From Gordoniibacillus kamchatkensis (GTDB lineage: Bacteria > Bacillota > Bacilli > Paenibacillales > NBRC-103111), in assembly GCF_000829455.1 (NCBI RefSeq), contig NZ_JXAK01000046.1:1-60339 (forward strand): a stretch of DNA of 60,339 nucleotides. Reading direction: 5' to 3'. Under the pieces are notes generated by a model. That model saw only the letters and a program-made list of their open reading frames with translations. It was not told the origin of the DNA and searched no databases. Below are positions 1 to 7,612 of the stretch, in pieces; position 1 is the first letter of the stretch; every line of letters begins with the position of its first letter. The position numbers were made by a program, and so were the translations under genes.

Positions 1-267
1 TCGGCTTTATTAACAAAACGGTATTGGAGCCGCTCGGCCTTCATCCGATCGCCTGGTACAGCGAACCCAAGTATTGGCCGTTTATCCTGCCGATCGTCAT
101 GTTTCTCCCGTTTTTCCTGTCGATGGTTGTCGTCGGTTATTTGGGATTTTCGATGCTGAGCGAGGAATTCGGCTTTATTAACAAAACGGTATTGGAGCCG
201 CTCGGCCTTCATCCGATCGCCTGGTACAGCGAACCCAAGTATTGGCCGTTTATCCTGCCGATCGTCA
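1..267. repeat. 168-bp in-frame tandem duplication at the window edge
   Basis: Bases 1-99 are identical to bases 169-267, an offset of 168 bp (56 codons). The join after base 99 turns ...ILPIV into ...ILPIVMFLPFF, whereas homologues read ...QTVMFLPFF and have ILPIVNLWK only once. The two sequences share GTCA at the join, so either a real short-homology tandem duplication or an assembly loop at a contig end would give this picture. The 99-bp overlap equals a commonly used de Bruijn k-mer length, which favours an assembly cause, but this is inference. Confidence 0.9.
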
Positions 268-677
268 ATCTGTGGAAAAACATCGGGTATTCCAGCGTCA
301 TTTATTTGGCGGCCATCATCGGCATCGATACCGAGTACTACGAAGCGGCGCTCATCGACGGGGCCTCCAAATGGCAGCAAATTACGAGAATTACGATCCC
401 GCTCATTATGCCGGTGATCATCATTACGACGCTGCTCGCCGTCGGCAAAATTTTGAACGCGGACTTCGGGTTGTTTTATCAAGTGCCTCTCGACGCCGGC
501 GCGTTATATTCCACGACGAACGTTATCGACACTTATGTGTATCGCGCCCTGATGGCGGTTGGAGATATCGGCATGTCGTCCGCGGCGGGCTTGTACCAAG
601 CGGTTGTCGGCTTCGTCCTCGTGCTCGGGGCCAACCTCATCGTCCGCAAAATCAGCAAAGAGAACGCATTATTTTAG
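1..677 (+). CDS. LplB-type sugar ABC transporter permease, 5'-truncated
   Basis: Membrane component of a carbohydrate ABC importer. The frame is open from the left edge, so the amino terminus lies outside the window. Hydrophobic segments (FLPFFLSMVVVGYLGF; IIITTLLAVG; AGLYQAVVGFVLVLGANLIV) and the permease EAA loop (EAALIDGASKWQQITRITIP) are clear. The ending KISKENALF is typical of LplB/YtcQ-type permeases. A stretch of 33 residues (FGFINKTVLEP...ILPIV) occurs twice because of an in-frame 168-bp duplication; homologues have it once, so the product as written would carry an extra 56 residues. It is followed 11 bp later by the partner permease and then by a lipoprotein receptor. Family assignment is firm; integrity of the left part is doubtful. 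Confidence 0.9.
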   Translation, partial: GFINKTVLEPLGLHPIAWYSEPKYWPFILPIVMFLPFFLSMVVVGYLGFSMLSEEFGFINKTVLEPLGLHPIAWYSEPKYWPFILPIVNLWKNIGYSSVIYLAAIIGIDTEYYEAALIDGASKWQQITRITIPLIMPVIIITTLLAVGKILNADFGLFYQVPLDAGALYSTTNVIDTYVYRALMAVGDIGMSSAAGLYQAVVGFVLVLGANLIVRKISKENALF

Positions 678-688
678 GAGGGAAGAGC

Positions 689-1659
689 ATGGACACGGCG
701 ATTCGATCCAATCCGCAGCAGCAACCGCGGCGCTCTTCTGCCGCGGCCGCAAAAGCAAAAGCGCGCAATCCGAATGCGATTTCCGGCAAAGCCAACTTGT
801 TCATCAATCTGTTCTTTATTATATACAGCTGCGCTTGCCTGCTGCCGGTGCTGCTCGTGCTTGCGGTATCGTTCTCCGACGAAAATCAGGTGAACCTGCA
901 CGGCTACAAGCTGATTCCGCTCAAGTTCAGCATGGACGCTACCATTACTTGTTGTATGACGCACAGGCCATTGCCAAAGGATACGGCATCTCCATCTTGG
1001 TTACGGTGCTCGGCAGTTTGCTGGGGCTCCTGATCACGGCACTGTTCGCGTATCCGTTGTCCCGCCGGGATTTCAGCCTGCGTAACTTTTTCTCCTTCTA
1101 CGTGTTTTTCACGATGTTGTTCAACGGCGGACTCGTGCCTTGGTATCTCGTCTACACGAAAATGTTCGATCTGCGCGATTCGATCTTCGCCCTGATCGTT
1201 CCGAACTTGCTCATGAGCGCCTTCTTCGTTCTCATGATGCGCACGTTTTTCCAGACGACGATCCATCCGTCGATTATCGAATCGGCCAGCATCGACGGAG
1301 CCGGCGAGCTGCGCATCTTTTTCCGCATCGTGCTGCCGCTCTCGCTCCCGGTGCTGGCGACCATCGGCTTGTTCTATGTGCTCGGTTACTGGAACGATTG
1401 GTTTAACAGCCTTGTGTTCATGAACGACAGCGACAAAGTCAATCTTCAGTACTTGATGTACAAGACGATGATGAATTTGCAGTTTCTGGTGGCCAACGCG
1501 CAGAACAACACGAACGCCAGCGCGGAAATCGCCAAAATTCCGAACGAAACGATCCGCATGGCGATGTGTATCGTCGGCATGGGCCCGATCGTGCTCGCGT
1601 ATCCGTTCTTCCAAAAATATTTTGTCAAAGGCTTGACGATCGGAGCAGTGAAAGGGTAA
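689..1659 (+). pseudogene. YtcP-type sugar ABC transporter permease, single-base frameshift
   Basis: Second permease of the importer. It starts at ATG 689 behind a good ribosome site (AGGAGGGA at 676-683). Frame one reads from MDTAIRSNPQQQPRR through FIIYSCACLLPVLLVLAVSF to LIPLKFSMDA. The sequence then continues in another frame as YHYLLYDAQAIAKGYGISILV to the normal ending KGLTIGAVKG. Restoring one base near 938-941 (GCNTACCATTAC) rebuilds an uninterrupted protein of about 323 residues, the usual length. The EAA loop (ESASIDGAGELRIFFRIVLP) and membrane segments are intact. Either a recent loss-of-function mutation or a read error; the otherwise perfect sequence favours error or very recent change. 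Confidence 0.85.
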
Positions 1660-1681
1660 TCACGGTTACCAGAAAAAGTAG

Positions 1682-1826
1682 GGCTGCGCTGCGGACCTAA
1701 GAATGTGGGGCTCCGGCATCTCCCACACTCGCGTTCCTCGAATGTGAATAATTGGTGGGAACACGAGTTCAAAGGCGCTCTCCGCCCCGCATTCCCTTCC
1801 TCCGCTCCGCCTTTATCGAGCAGTCT
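1682..1826 (+). repeat. dispersed intergenic repeat, copy 1
   Basis: Lies in the 242-bp gap between the permease and the receptor gene. It matches, in inverted orientation, the segment at 39538-39651. The first 55-60 bases (beginning GGCTGCGCTGCGGACCTAAG) and the last 45 (ending CGAGCAGTCT) align well. This copy has about 30 extra bases in the middle (around 1740-1785). No open reading frame or transposase is associated. It might be a small non-autonomous mobile repeat or a structured RNA; the sequence alone does not decide. Confidence 0.6.
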
Positions 1827-1901
1827 GATAGTCCCGGCTAAACCCGGTCCCGGCCGGTTAGCATATAAACAACTATTTTCCACAAATCTAGGAGGGTTCT
1901 T

Positions 1902-3455
1902 ATGAAGGTAGCATTTAAGACAGCGGCGTTATCCTTAACCATGATGCTATCGCTTACTGCCGTTCTGACCGCTTGCGGTTCGAACAAGACGAACGACACC
2001 CAGCCAAGCGACACCGCCAAGCCGGCCGGCAACGCGCAGCAGACGGACAGCGGCAAGAAATCCGATCTCGCCCCTTACAAAATCACCTGGTTCGTTCCGG
2101 GCTCCGCTGCACAAAAAGACCAGGACCTTGTCAACCAGGAAGTCAGCAAATATTTAAAAGACAAAATCAACGCTTCGTTCGAATTGAACGTAATCGATTG
2201 GGGCAGCTGGCAAAACAAGATGAATCTGAAGTTCGCTTCCGGCGAACCGTTCGACCTGATGTATACGGCGAACTGGGACGGATGGGGGACGAAGCTGCAG
2301 CAAGGCGTGCTGCTGGATATGACCGACTTGATCGAGAAATACGGGCAGGACGCGAAGAAAGCGATCGATCCGGCGCTGCTCGAAGGCTCCAAGGTGAACG
2401 GCCGCAGCTTCAGCTTGCCGGTGAACAAGGAGCTAGCCAGCCACCGCGGCGTTCTCGTCCGCAAAGATCTGGTCGACAAATATCATTTTGACCTGAGCAA
2501 AGTGAAGAAGATGGAAGACCTCGAGCCGATGTTCGACGTCATCAAGAAGAACGAACCTGGCGTGACGCCGTTCTATATCAACAAAGACCTGTCACCGAAC
2601 TCAGTCCTCGATGCGGCCAATTTCGACGGCCTTGGCGACGGCATCGGCAAGCTCGACCGCGACGCCAAAGATTTCAAAGTCATCAACGAGATCGAAAGCG
2701 CGAAGACGAAAGCCGCCATCGAGCTGGCGCGCCGCTGGTATCAAGCGGGGTACATCAACAAAGACGCCGCAACCCAGCAAGACGAGGACGGCGCTCTGAA
2801 AGCAGGCAAAGCGTTCTCCTATCCGGATTCGCTCAAGCCGGGCAAAGACGCCGAGAAAAGCACGCAGCTAGGTTCGCAATGGGTGCAAATCAACTTGACC
2901 GATCCGATCGTCACTACCGGCGATACAACGGGCGCGATGGTATCGATTTCCAAGACGGCGAAAGATCCGGCCCGCGACATGATGTTCCTGAACTTGCTGT
3001 ACACGGATAAATACTTGGTTAACCTGATCGCATTCGGCATCGAAGGCAAGCATTACGTGAAAAAGAGCGACAACGTGATCGACTTCCCGCCGGGCATGGA
3101 TCCGAAAACATCCGGCTACAATCTGAACCAGCCTTGGCTGTTCGGCAACCAGTTCAACGATTACTTGTGGGCGAACGAAGACCCGAACAAGTGGGACAAT
3201 TTCAGAAAATACAACCAATCTGCGGAAAGATCGCGCGTGCTGGGCTTTACGTTCAATCCGGACCCGGTCAAAAACGAAGTTGCCGCTTGCACGAACGTAA
3301 TGAAAGAGCTGAGTCCCGGCCTGTACTCCGGCACGCTCGATCCGAACGAATATTTGTCCAAGCTGATCGACAAGCTGAAAGCCGCCGGCGTCGACAAAGT
3401 GATCGCCGAGAAGCAGAAGCAGCTCGATGAGTGGGTGAAAGCGAACAAGAAATAA
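1902..3455 (+). CDS. LplA-type extracellular sugar-binding lipoprotein (DUF3502)
   Basis: Solute receptor of the carbohydrate importer, tethered to the outer face of the membrane. ATG 1902 follows AGGAGGG at 1890-1896. The 517-residue product has a lipoprotein signal peptide with Cys25 in LTAC, then a low-complexity linker, then a family 1 solute-binding fold. The C-terminal part (FNPDPVKNEVAACTNVMKEL ... LKAAGVDKVIAEKQKQLDEW) is the DUF3502 module seen in LplA-like receptors. It follows the two permeases, giving the usual permease-permease-receptor order, and precedes an oxygenase gene by 21 bp, so the four are probably one operon. Ligand unknown; LplA relatives bind complex-carbohydrate oligosaccharides. 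Confidence 0.92.
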   Translation: MKVAFKTAALSLTMMLSLTAVLTACGSNKTNDTQPSDTAKPAGNAQQTDSGKKSDLAPYKITWFVPGSAAQKDQDLVNQEVSKYLKDKINASFELNVIDWGSWQNKMNLKFASGEPFDLMYTANWDGWGTKLQQGVLLDMTDLIEKYGQDAKKAIDPALLEGSKVNGRSFSLPVNKELASHRGVLVRKDLVDKYHFDLSKVKKMEDLEPMFDVIKKNEPGVTPFYINKDLSPNSVLDAANFDGLGDGIGKLDRDAKDFKVINEIESAKTKAAIELARRWYQAGYINKDAATQQDEDGALKAGKAFSYPDSLKPGKDAEKSTQLGSQWVQINLTDPIVTTGDTTGAMVSISKTAKDPARDMMFLNLLYTDKYLVNLIAFGIEGKHYVKKSDNVIDFPPGMDPKTSGYNLNQPWLFGNQFNDYLWANEDPNKWDNFRKYNQSAERSRVLGFTFNPDPVKNEVAACTNVMKELSPGLYSGTLDPNEYLSKLIDKLKAAGVDKVIAEKQKQLDEWVKANKK

Positions 3456-3476
3456 GAGCGGGGGAGTGGAGATACT

Positions 3477-4409
3477 GTGGCGTACAAAGTGTTGACGGAA
3501 GCGGAAGTCGAACAGTTCATGGAGCTGGGCTGGGTCAAGGTGGAGGAGGCGTTCTCCCGCGCGGATGCGCTGGCGTGCCAAGACTACTTGTGGGAACAAA
3601 TCAGGAGCCGCGGCGTGGCGAAGGAAGACCGCGCCACGTGGACAACACCGATGCTGTGGGTGCAGGAAGCTTACCGCAGCCCCGAGTTCGACAGATGCAA
3701 TACGCAGCGGCTGGCCGATGCGATTGAAGACTTGATCGGAGAAGGGCGCTGGGCCGAAAATCGCGTGTACGGCCGCGACGAAATTACGGGGACATGGGGC
3801 TGGTGGCCGGTCAATTTCTCCTATGGCGGCCATCAGCCGTGGTCGATTCCGGCCAAGGGCTGGCACTGGGACGGCGTCCATTTCCGCCATTACGTCGACA
3901 GTCCGGATCAAGGGCTGCTGTGCCTGTGCATTTTCTCCGAAATAGGCCCGCACGGCGGCGGCACGCTCGTCGCCGAAGGCTCCCACAAGCTGGTAGCCAA
4001 GTTTCTGGAGAAGCATCCGGAGGGTATGGAAAGCCAGCGCGCGATCGATACGCTCAATCTGGAGCATCCGTGGCTGAAGGAGCTGACGTCTGTCGTTGGC
4101 GACGACAAGGACGATTTTCTCGGCATCGGCGATGCCTCCCCAGAGGCGAGGATCGACAAGTTCATGAACTGGCATATGGACGAGGACGGCGTGCGGCTGC
4201 GCGTCATCGAGACGACCGCGTCGCCGGGCGACGTTATCCTGTGCCATCCGTTCCTGTATCATACGCCTTCGCAAAATCATTCCGGCGTGCCGCGCTTCAT
4301 GTGCAACCGCACCACGCCGCTGAGAGAGCGCATGCAGCTGATGGGAAGAGCCGGCGGCAACTATTCGCCGCTCGAACAGAGCGTACGGCGCGTGCTCGGC
4401 TGCGTGTAA
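3477..4409 (+). CDS. phytanoyl-CoA dioxygenase (PhyH) family protein
   Basis: Predicted cytoplasmic Fe(II)/2-oxoglutarate-dependent oxygenase of 310 residues, normal for the family. The facial triad is visible as H130-W-D132 (in GWHWDGVHF) and a distal H262 (FLYHTPSQN), with R283 (VPRFM) placed to bind 2-oxoglutarate. The GPHGGGTLVAEGSHK motif (residues 157-171) is typical of PhyH proteins. The start is GTG 3477 with a GGGGGAGTGGAG-type ribosome site just upstream. It sits 21 bp after a sugar receptor gene and is followed by a terminator, so it is the last gene of the import operon. The substrate is unknown; by context it may hydroxylate or oxidatively demethylate an imported sugar or aglycone. 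That role is inference. Confidence 0.88.
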   Translation: MAYKVLTEAEVEQFMELGWVKVEEAFSRADALACQDYLWEQIRSRGVAKEDRATWTTPMLWVQEAYRSPEFDRCNTQRLADAIEDLIGEGRWAENRVYGRDEITGTWGWWPVNFSYGGHQPWSIPAKGWHWDGVHFRHYVDSPDQGLLCLCIFSEIGPHGGGTLVAEGSHKLVAKFLEKHPEGMESQRAIDTLNLEHPWLKELTSVVGDDKDDFLGIGDASPEARIDKFMNWHMDEDGVRLRVIETTASPGDVILCHPFLYHTPSQNHSGVPRFMCNRTTPLRERMQLMGRAGGNYSPLEQSVRRVLGCV

Positions 4410-4415
4410 CAATCT

Positions 4416-4459
4416 GCAATCCCGCCTTTCCCGCCTCGGGCAAGGCAGGATTGCTTTTT
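4416..4459 (+). terminator. intrinsic terminator after the dioxygenase gene
   Basis: GCAATCCCGCCTT pairs with AAGGCAGGATTGC (one C-A mismatch) and is followed by five T residues. It begins 7 bp after the stop codon of the dioxygenase gene and closes the first import operon. Confidence 0.85.
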
Positions 4460-5001
4460 GCCCGTAAAAGCAGACAAGCCGTCCGGCTTTGCTCCCGGGC
4501 ATGCAGGTTGTCGCGAGGGACAAATCGTTATGGTTCCGGTAGGCAGGGCGATTCTGTTGACAGAACAGGTTCTCTATTCAGCGTCTTGCGAGGCGCTATA
4601 AGGCGCCGATTTGACGGAATGAACGTGCAAGGACCTTAAGTTCCATGAATAGCGACGAAAATTCGTATGGAACGACCTTTGGGGCGCTACCAGCCGTGTT
4701 TATCAGTTTGGCTCTAAATTAACGTCAGCAAAGTCTCTGTTCAGCGAACTTGTTCTTTATTGCGACAGTCACCCAACGCCAATTCGGGACCAAGGTCCGA
4801 ATTCGCTAAAGGCCTGAGCGAACCTATTCCTGCAACGGCTTGGTTCGCCAGCAAGTCAGGACGCGCCGGGAAACCAAGTATCCGGACGTTATTCGCGAAA
4901 CGTTATTCATGTAAATTATGGCTTGAAGGCCGCGCTCTGCCGCAAGCCCGTCAAGCTTTCGCTCAGCTCCCACAGCTTTCGTCGAAATTCGCCGTCATAA
5001 G
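4460..5001. other. gene-free spacer with a short inverted repeat
   Basis: About 540 bp without a convincing gene; the short open frames here lack ribosome sites and recognisable protein character. The only structure seen is an inverted repeat at 4781-4803 (AATTCGGGACC then GGTCCGAATT around two bases, one bulged G), with no T-run. It may be degraded sequence from an older rearrangement. Confidence 0.5.
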
Positions 5002-5223
5002 CTACTTCATAAACCACCTGATGATGTACATGAGCAGCGATAACCCTACGCTGATCACGATGCAGGTGACGACCGGAAAGTAAAACGTAAAGTTTTCTTT
5101 CTTGACCGCAATATCCCCCGGCAGCCGGCCGAGATGCAAATATTTGCCGAGAAACGGCCAGAGCAGTCCGGCAGCGACCAGTACGATTCCGGTGATAATC
5201 AGGAATTTCGGAACATTGCCCAT
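5002..5223 (-). CDS. small DUF2905 membrane protein
   Basis: 73-residue protein with two membrane helices (FLIITGIVLVAAGLLWPFL and FPVVTCIVISVGLSLLMYII) separated by LHLGRLPGDI, the conserved core of the DUF2905 family. ATG at 5223 is preceded on the minus strand by AGGGGGTGA, a strong ribosome site. The family is common in Firmicutes and other bacteria; its function is not established. It stands alone and points away from the next gene. Confidence 0.85.
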   Translation of the reverse strand: MGNVPKFLIITGIVLVAAGLLWPFLGKYLHLGRLPGDIAVKKENFTFYFPVVTCIVISVGLSLLMYIIRWFMK

Positions 5224-5414
5224 TCGCTCACCCCCTAAGGGAATTGTATCATATCGTTTGCCGAATCCGAGGGCACCGTTCGATCTACCGAGCGGCGCCC
5301 GAGCGATTTTACCGGGAAGGCAGAAATTGGGGAATAAAAATCGCCGGGATGGTTAACATCTTAAGTAACGTAGTATGTCATGGAAAAATTGTAGAAAAGA
5401 GGAATTCGCTCTAT

Positions 5415-6431
5415 ATGGATAAAGACAGGGAGCGCAGCATTCGGCTGACGTCGGGCGAAATTTCAAACCTGTGGACATCGTACATGAACGATACGATGGC
5501 CGCTTGCGGCATCAAGTATTTTCTTGCCAAAGTGGAGGACGCTCAGGTGAAATCCGTGCTGGAATACGCTTTGGAGTTGTCGCACAACCATGTCAAGCGC
5601 ATCAAGCAATTTTTCTCCGAAGAGCAGTTTCCGATTCCAATCGGCTTTACGGAAGAAGATGTCGAAGCGAATGCCCCGCGGCTGTATTCGGATAAATTTT
5701 TCCTTTTGTATATGGTCAACATGGGCAGGTTCGGACTGTCCTCGTATAGCATTGCTCTCTCCACCTCGTCACGTGCCGATATTCGCGAGTTTTATTCAGA
5801 GTGCATCGCTTCGACAACCGAATTGTTTAACAAAGCGACGGAAGCCATGCAAGAAAAAGGCTTGCACGTTCGCCCCCCCTCTATCCCAACCCCCAGCCAA
5901 GCCGAAATGGTGCACGATCAAAGCTTTTTCGGAAACTTCCTTAATATCGGCAAGAAACGGCCGCTGCTCGCAGTCGAAATCAACAACCTTGCTTACAATA
6001 TCGAGCGAAATACGTTAGGAAAATCGCTCATCATGGGGTTCAGCCAAGTTGCCCAAACGAAGGAAGTGCGCCAGTACTTTGAACGAGGCCGGGATATTGC
6101 CCAGAAGCATATCGAGATATTCAGCGAGATGCTGACGAACGAGCACCTTCAGGCCCCGATGACATGGGATTCCGAAGTCACGGATTCCACCACCCCTCCT
6201 TTTTCCGACAAGCTTATGATGTATCACGTCTCGGGGCTTATCGCAGCAGGGATGGGGCAATACGGTATGGCGGCTTCGACAAGCCCGCGCGGCGATTTGA
6301 CCGCCATGTACGCCCGTTTGTCCGTAGAGCTGGGCGACTATGCCAACGACGGAGCGAACATCATGATTCAGAACGGCTGGCTGGAAAAGCCTCCGCAAAC
6401 GGTAGACCGCGAAGCGTTGGCCAAGGCGTAG
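5415..6431 (+). CDS. DUF3231 family protein
   Basis: 338-residue soluble helical protein with two similar halves of roughly 160 residues each. SGEISNLWTSYMNDTMAACGIKYF in the first half corresponds to EINNLAYNIERNTLGKSLIMGF in the second, and HHVKRIKQ-like and HVSGLIAAGMGQYGMAAST segments recur. This is the usual DUF3231 architecture of Bacillus and Paenibacillus, where relatives resemble spore-coat CotF-like or ferritin-like helical bundles; the function is unknown. ATG 5415 was chosen because GAGG at 5399-5402 precedes it and because the upstream extension to 5244 has no family character. A strong terminator follows, shared with the convergent AHSA1 gene. Confidence 0.82.
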   Translation: MDKDRERSIRLTSGEISNLWTSYMNDTMAACGIKYFLAKVEDAQVKSVLEYALELSHNHVKRIKQFFSEEQFPIPIGFTEEDVEANAPRLYSDKFFLLYMVNMGRFGLSSYSIALSTSSRADIREFYSECIASTTELFNKATEAMQEKGLHVRPPSIPTPSQAEMVHDQSFFGNFLNIGKKRPLLAVEINNLAYNIERNTLGKSLIMGFSQVAQTKEVRQYFERGRDIAQKHIEIFSEMLTNEHLQAPMTWDSEVTDSTTPPFSDKLMMYHVSGLIAAGMGQYGMAASTSPRGDLTAMYARLSVELGDYANDGANIMIQNGWLEKPPQTVDREALAKA

Positions 6432-6451
6432 CTTGCACGTGCCGGCCGAAA

Positions 6452-6481
6452 ACAAAAAAACACCTGCCGGTGTTTTTTTGT
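6452..6481. terminator. bidirectional terminator between convergent genes
   Basis: Perfect hairpin ACAAAAAAACACC / GGTGTTTTTTTGT with a four-base loop (TGCC). The A-run and T-run allow termination from both directions, serving the DUF3231 gene on the plus strand and the AHSA1-family gene on the minus strand. Confidence 0.92.
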
Positions 6482-6489
6482 TGATGCGG

Positions 6490-6999
6490 TCAAAGTGTGG
6501 CGAGGTACTCGTCGAGCTGCCCGAAAGTTCCGGCGAACCCTTGCTGCATGCCTGGATGCATGCTCTTGAAGAAGGCGAGCTCCTCTTCCGTCGCATTGAC
6601 GGGGCCTCCCCGCATCGTCAGCGTCGTCTTGCCTTCGTGCTCGGCGAACGTTAACGTATTGAGAATTTCCAGCGGGAAAACAGGGCTGAAAGGCGCCCGG
6701 ATCGTGTTGCCTACCTCGTCGGAAAAAGAGTTGGTGAAGACGAGCTTCTCCGGAGCGGAGATTTGGCGATAAACGAACTTGCCCCACATTTCGTGGCCGT
6801 CGGGAGAGCGCATGCTGTAGTGAAACATCCCGCCCGGTCGGAGATCCAGCTTGGCTACGCCGAACGTGAAGCCTTTCGGCCCCCACCAGTGCTTCAGGTG
6901 CTCGGCCTCGGTAAACGCTTTGAATACGAGCTCGCGCGGGGCATCGAAGGTGCGCGTCAGCACCAATTCGACTTCGTTGGTTGCATTACTGTTGGACAT
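6490..6999 (-). CDS. SRPBCC / AHSA1-family protein
   Basis: 169-residue START-like ligand-pocket protein. LTRTFDAPRELVFKAFTEAEHLKHWWGPKGF near the start and FAEHEGKTTLTMRGG later are hallmark AHSA1 (PF08327) segments, and it ends with QQGFAGTFGQLDEYLA as usual. ATG 6999 follows AAGGAGGA on the minus strand; the longer open frame upstream belongs to the end of the regulator gene. Such proteins are often encoded directly after an ArsR-type regulator, as here, and the pair is probably co-transcribed. Its ligand is unknown. The neighbouring regulator gene is frameshifted. Confidence 0.9.
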   Translation of the reverse strand: MSNSNATNEVELVLTRTFDAPRELVFKAFTEAEHLKHWWGPKGFTFGVAKLDLRPGGMFHYSMRSPDGHEMWGKFVYRQISAPEKLVFTNSFSDEVGNTIRAPFSPVFPLEILNTLTFAEHEGKTTLTMRGGPVNATEEELAFFKSMHPGMQQGFAGTFGQLDEYLATL

Positions 7000-7099
7000 T
7001 TCGGGTTCCTCCTTGTAAATGGCGATTCCTTCAATTTGATGCGAAACGGCCCTCCTTCCGTATAAGATGCCGGTATTGCCTCTGCTCGCTGCCGGACTA

Positions 7100-7437
7100 C
7101 TACGTGTCGTCTTGGCTCTTTGCCTTGCCTTGCAATTCGCGCAAATAATCGTCCAGCTGATCGAATCTCTCGTTCCAGATGCGGCGGAACGACTCCAGCC
7201 AGTCATTCAGCTCCCGGAGCGGCTGCGGCCGCAGCTTGTAGATCCGCCGATTGGCGATCGCTTGAACCTCGACGAGCCTGCCTCGCTAAGCACTTTCAAA
7301 TGTTTGGAAGTTTGCGGCTGGTTGAGCCCAAGGCGCTCGGCAATTTCTCCGACGGAGAGAGGGCCGTCACGCAACAGTTCGACTATTTGCAGGCGATTTG
7401 GCTCGGAAAGAGCGCTCATGGTTGAAGTCGAATTCAT
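7100..7437 (-). pseudogene. ArsR-type winged-helix regulator, single-base frameshift
   Basis: The amino-terminal part (ALSEPNRLQIVELLRDG, VGEIAERLGLNQPQTSKHLKVLSEAG) is a clear ArsR helix-turn-helix. The frame then shifts near 7282: restoring one C in GGC(C)TCGTCGAG continues as LVEVQAIANRRIYKLRPQPLRELNDWLE... to the stop at 7100. The repaired protein is about 112 residues, the normal size. As written it ends early at 7207 with 76 residues and an abnormal tail. It precedes an AHSA1-family gene. The predicted promoter places the transcript start at the ATG itself, so it may be translated without a leader. Confidence 0.8.
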
Positions 7438-7443
7438 GATCTA

Positions 7444-7473
7444 AATATACACCATATGGAATATTCCAGTCAA
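7444..7473 (-). promoter_or_regulatory. ArsR-gene promoter with palindromic operator
   Basis: On the minus strand TTGACT (7473-7468) and TATATT (7449-7444) are 18 bp apart. The spacer holds a perfect 12-bp palindrome, TGGAATATTCCA (7457-7468), placed to let the regulator block its own promoter. Seven bases past the -10 is the A of the ATG at 7437, suggesting a leaderless transcript. Promoter and operator are inferred from sequence only. Confidence 0.6.
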
Positions 7474-7502
7474 GGAATACTCGGCGATATCGGCTGAATC
7501 AA

Positions 7503-7571
7503 GTAAAAAAAGTGGAACAAATGTAAAAGTGAACGGATGTCTATTGACATTTTCTCTCCTTATACTAGGAT
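7503..7571 (+). promoter_or_regulatory. promoter of the second sugar-import operon, with direct repeats
   Basis: TTGACA (7544-7549) and TAGGAT (7566-7571) are 16 bp apart. Upstream are two related direct repeats 20 bp apart, GTAAAAAAAGTGGAAC (7503-7518) and GTAAAAGTGAAC (7523-7534), a pattern expected for an AraC-type response regulator such as the one encoded at 12578-14167. These half-sites differ from the CACA-type sites found at four promoters further right, so a separate regulator is likely. Confidence 0.45.
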
Positions 7572-7612
7572 TACGTCGATAAGACGAATGAGACCGAGAA
7601 GGGGAGAGAGCT

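Noticed and set aside
1861-1874. GCATATAAACAACT as a further half-site of the glycan regulon
   Set aside because: Ten of fourteen bases match, but no partner lies 21 bp away and no -10 lies 36 bp downstream.
2868-4523. Long minus-strand open frame of about 550 codons opposite the receptor and dioxygenase genes
   Set aside because: It runs antisense to two well-supported genes, is rich in Arg/His/Ala with no recognisable domain, and has no ribosome site; a by-product of GC-rich codon use.
4760-5083. 107-codon plus-strand open frame in the spacer before the DUF2905 gene
   Set aside because: No ribosome site; overlaps the opposite-strand DUF2905 gene and has no protein-like pattern.
7544-7566. 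TTGACA paired with TATACT as the promoter of the 7.6 kb operon
   Set aside because: The gap is only 11 bp; the TAGGAT at 7566 with a 16-bp gap fits better.
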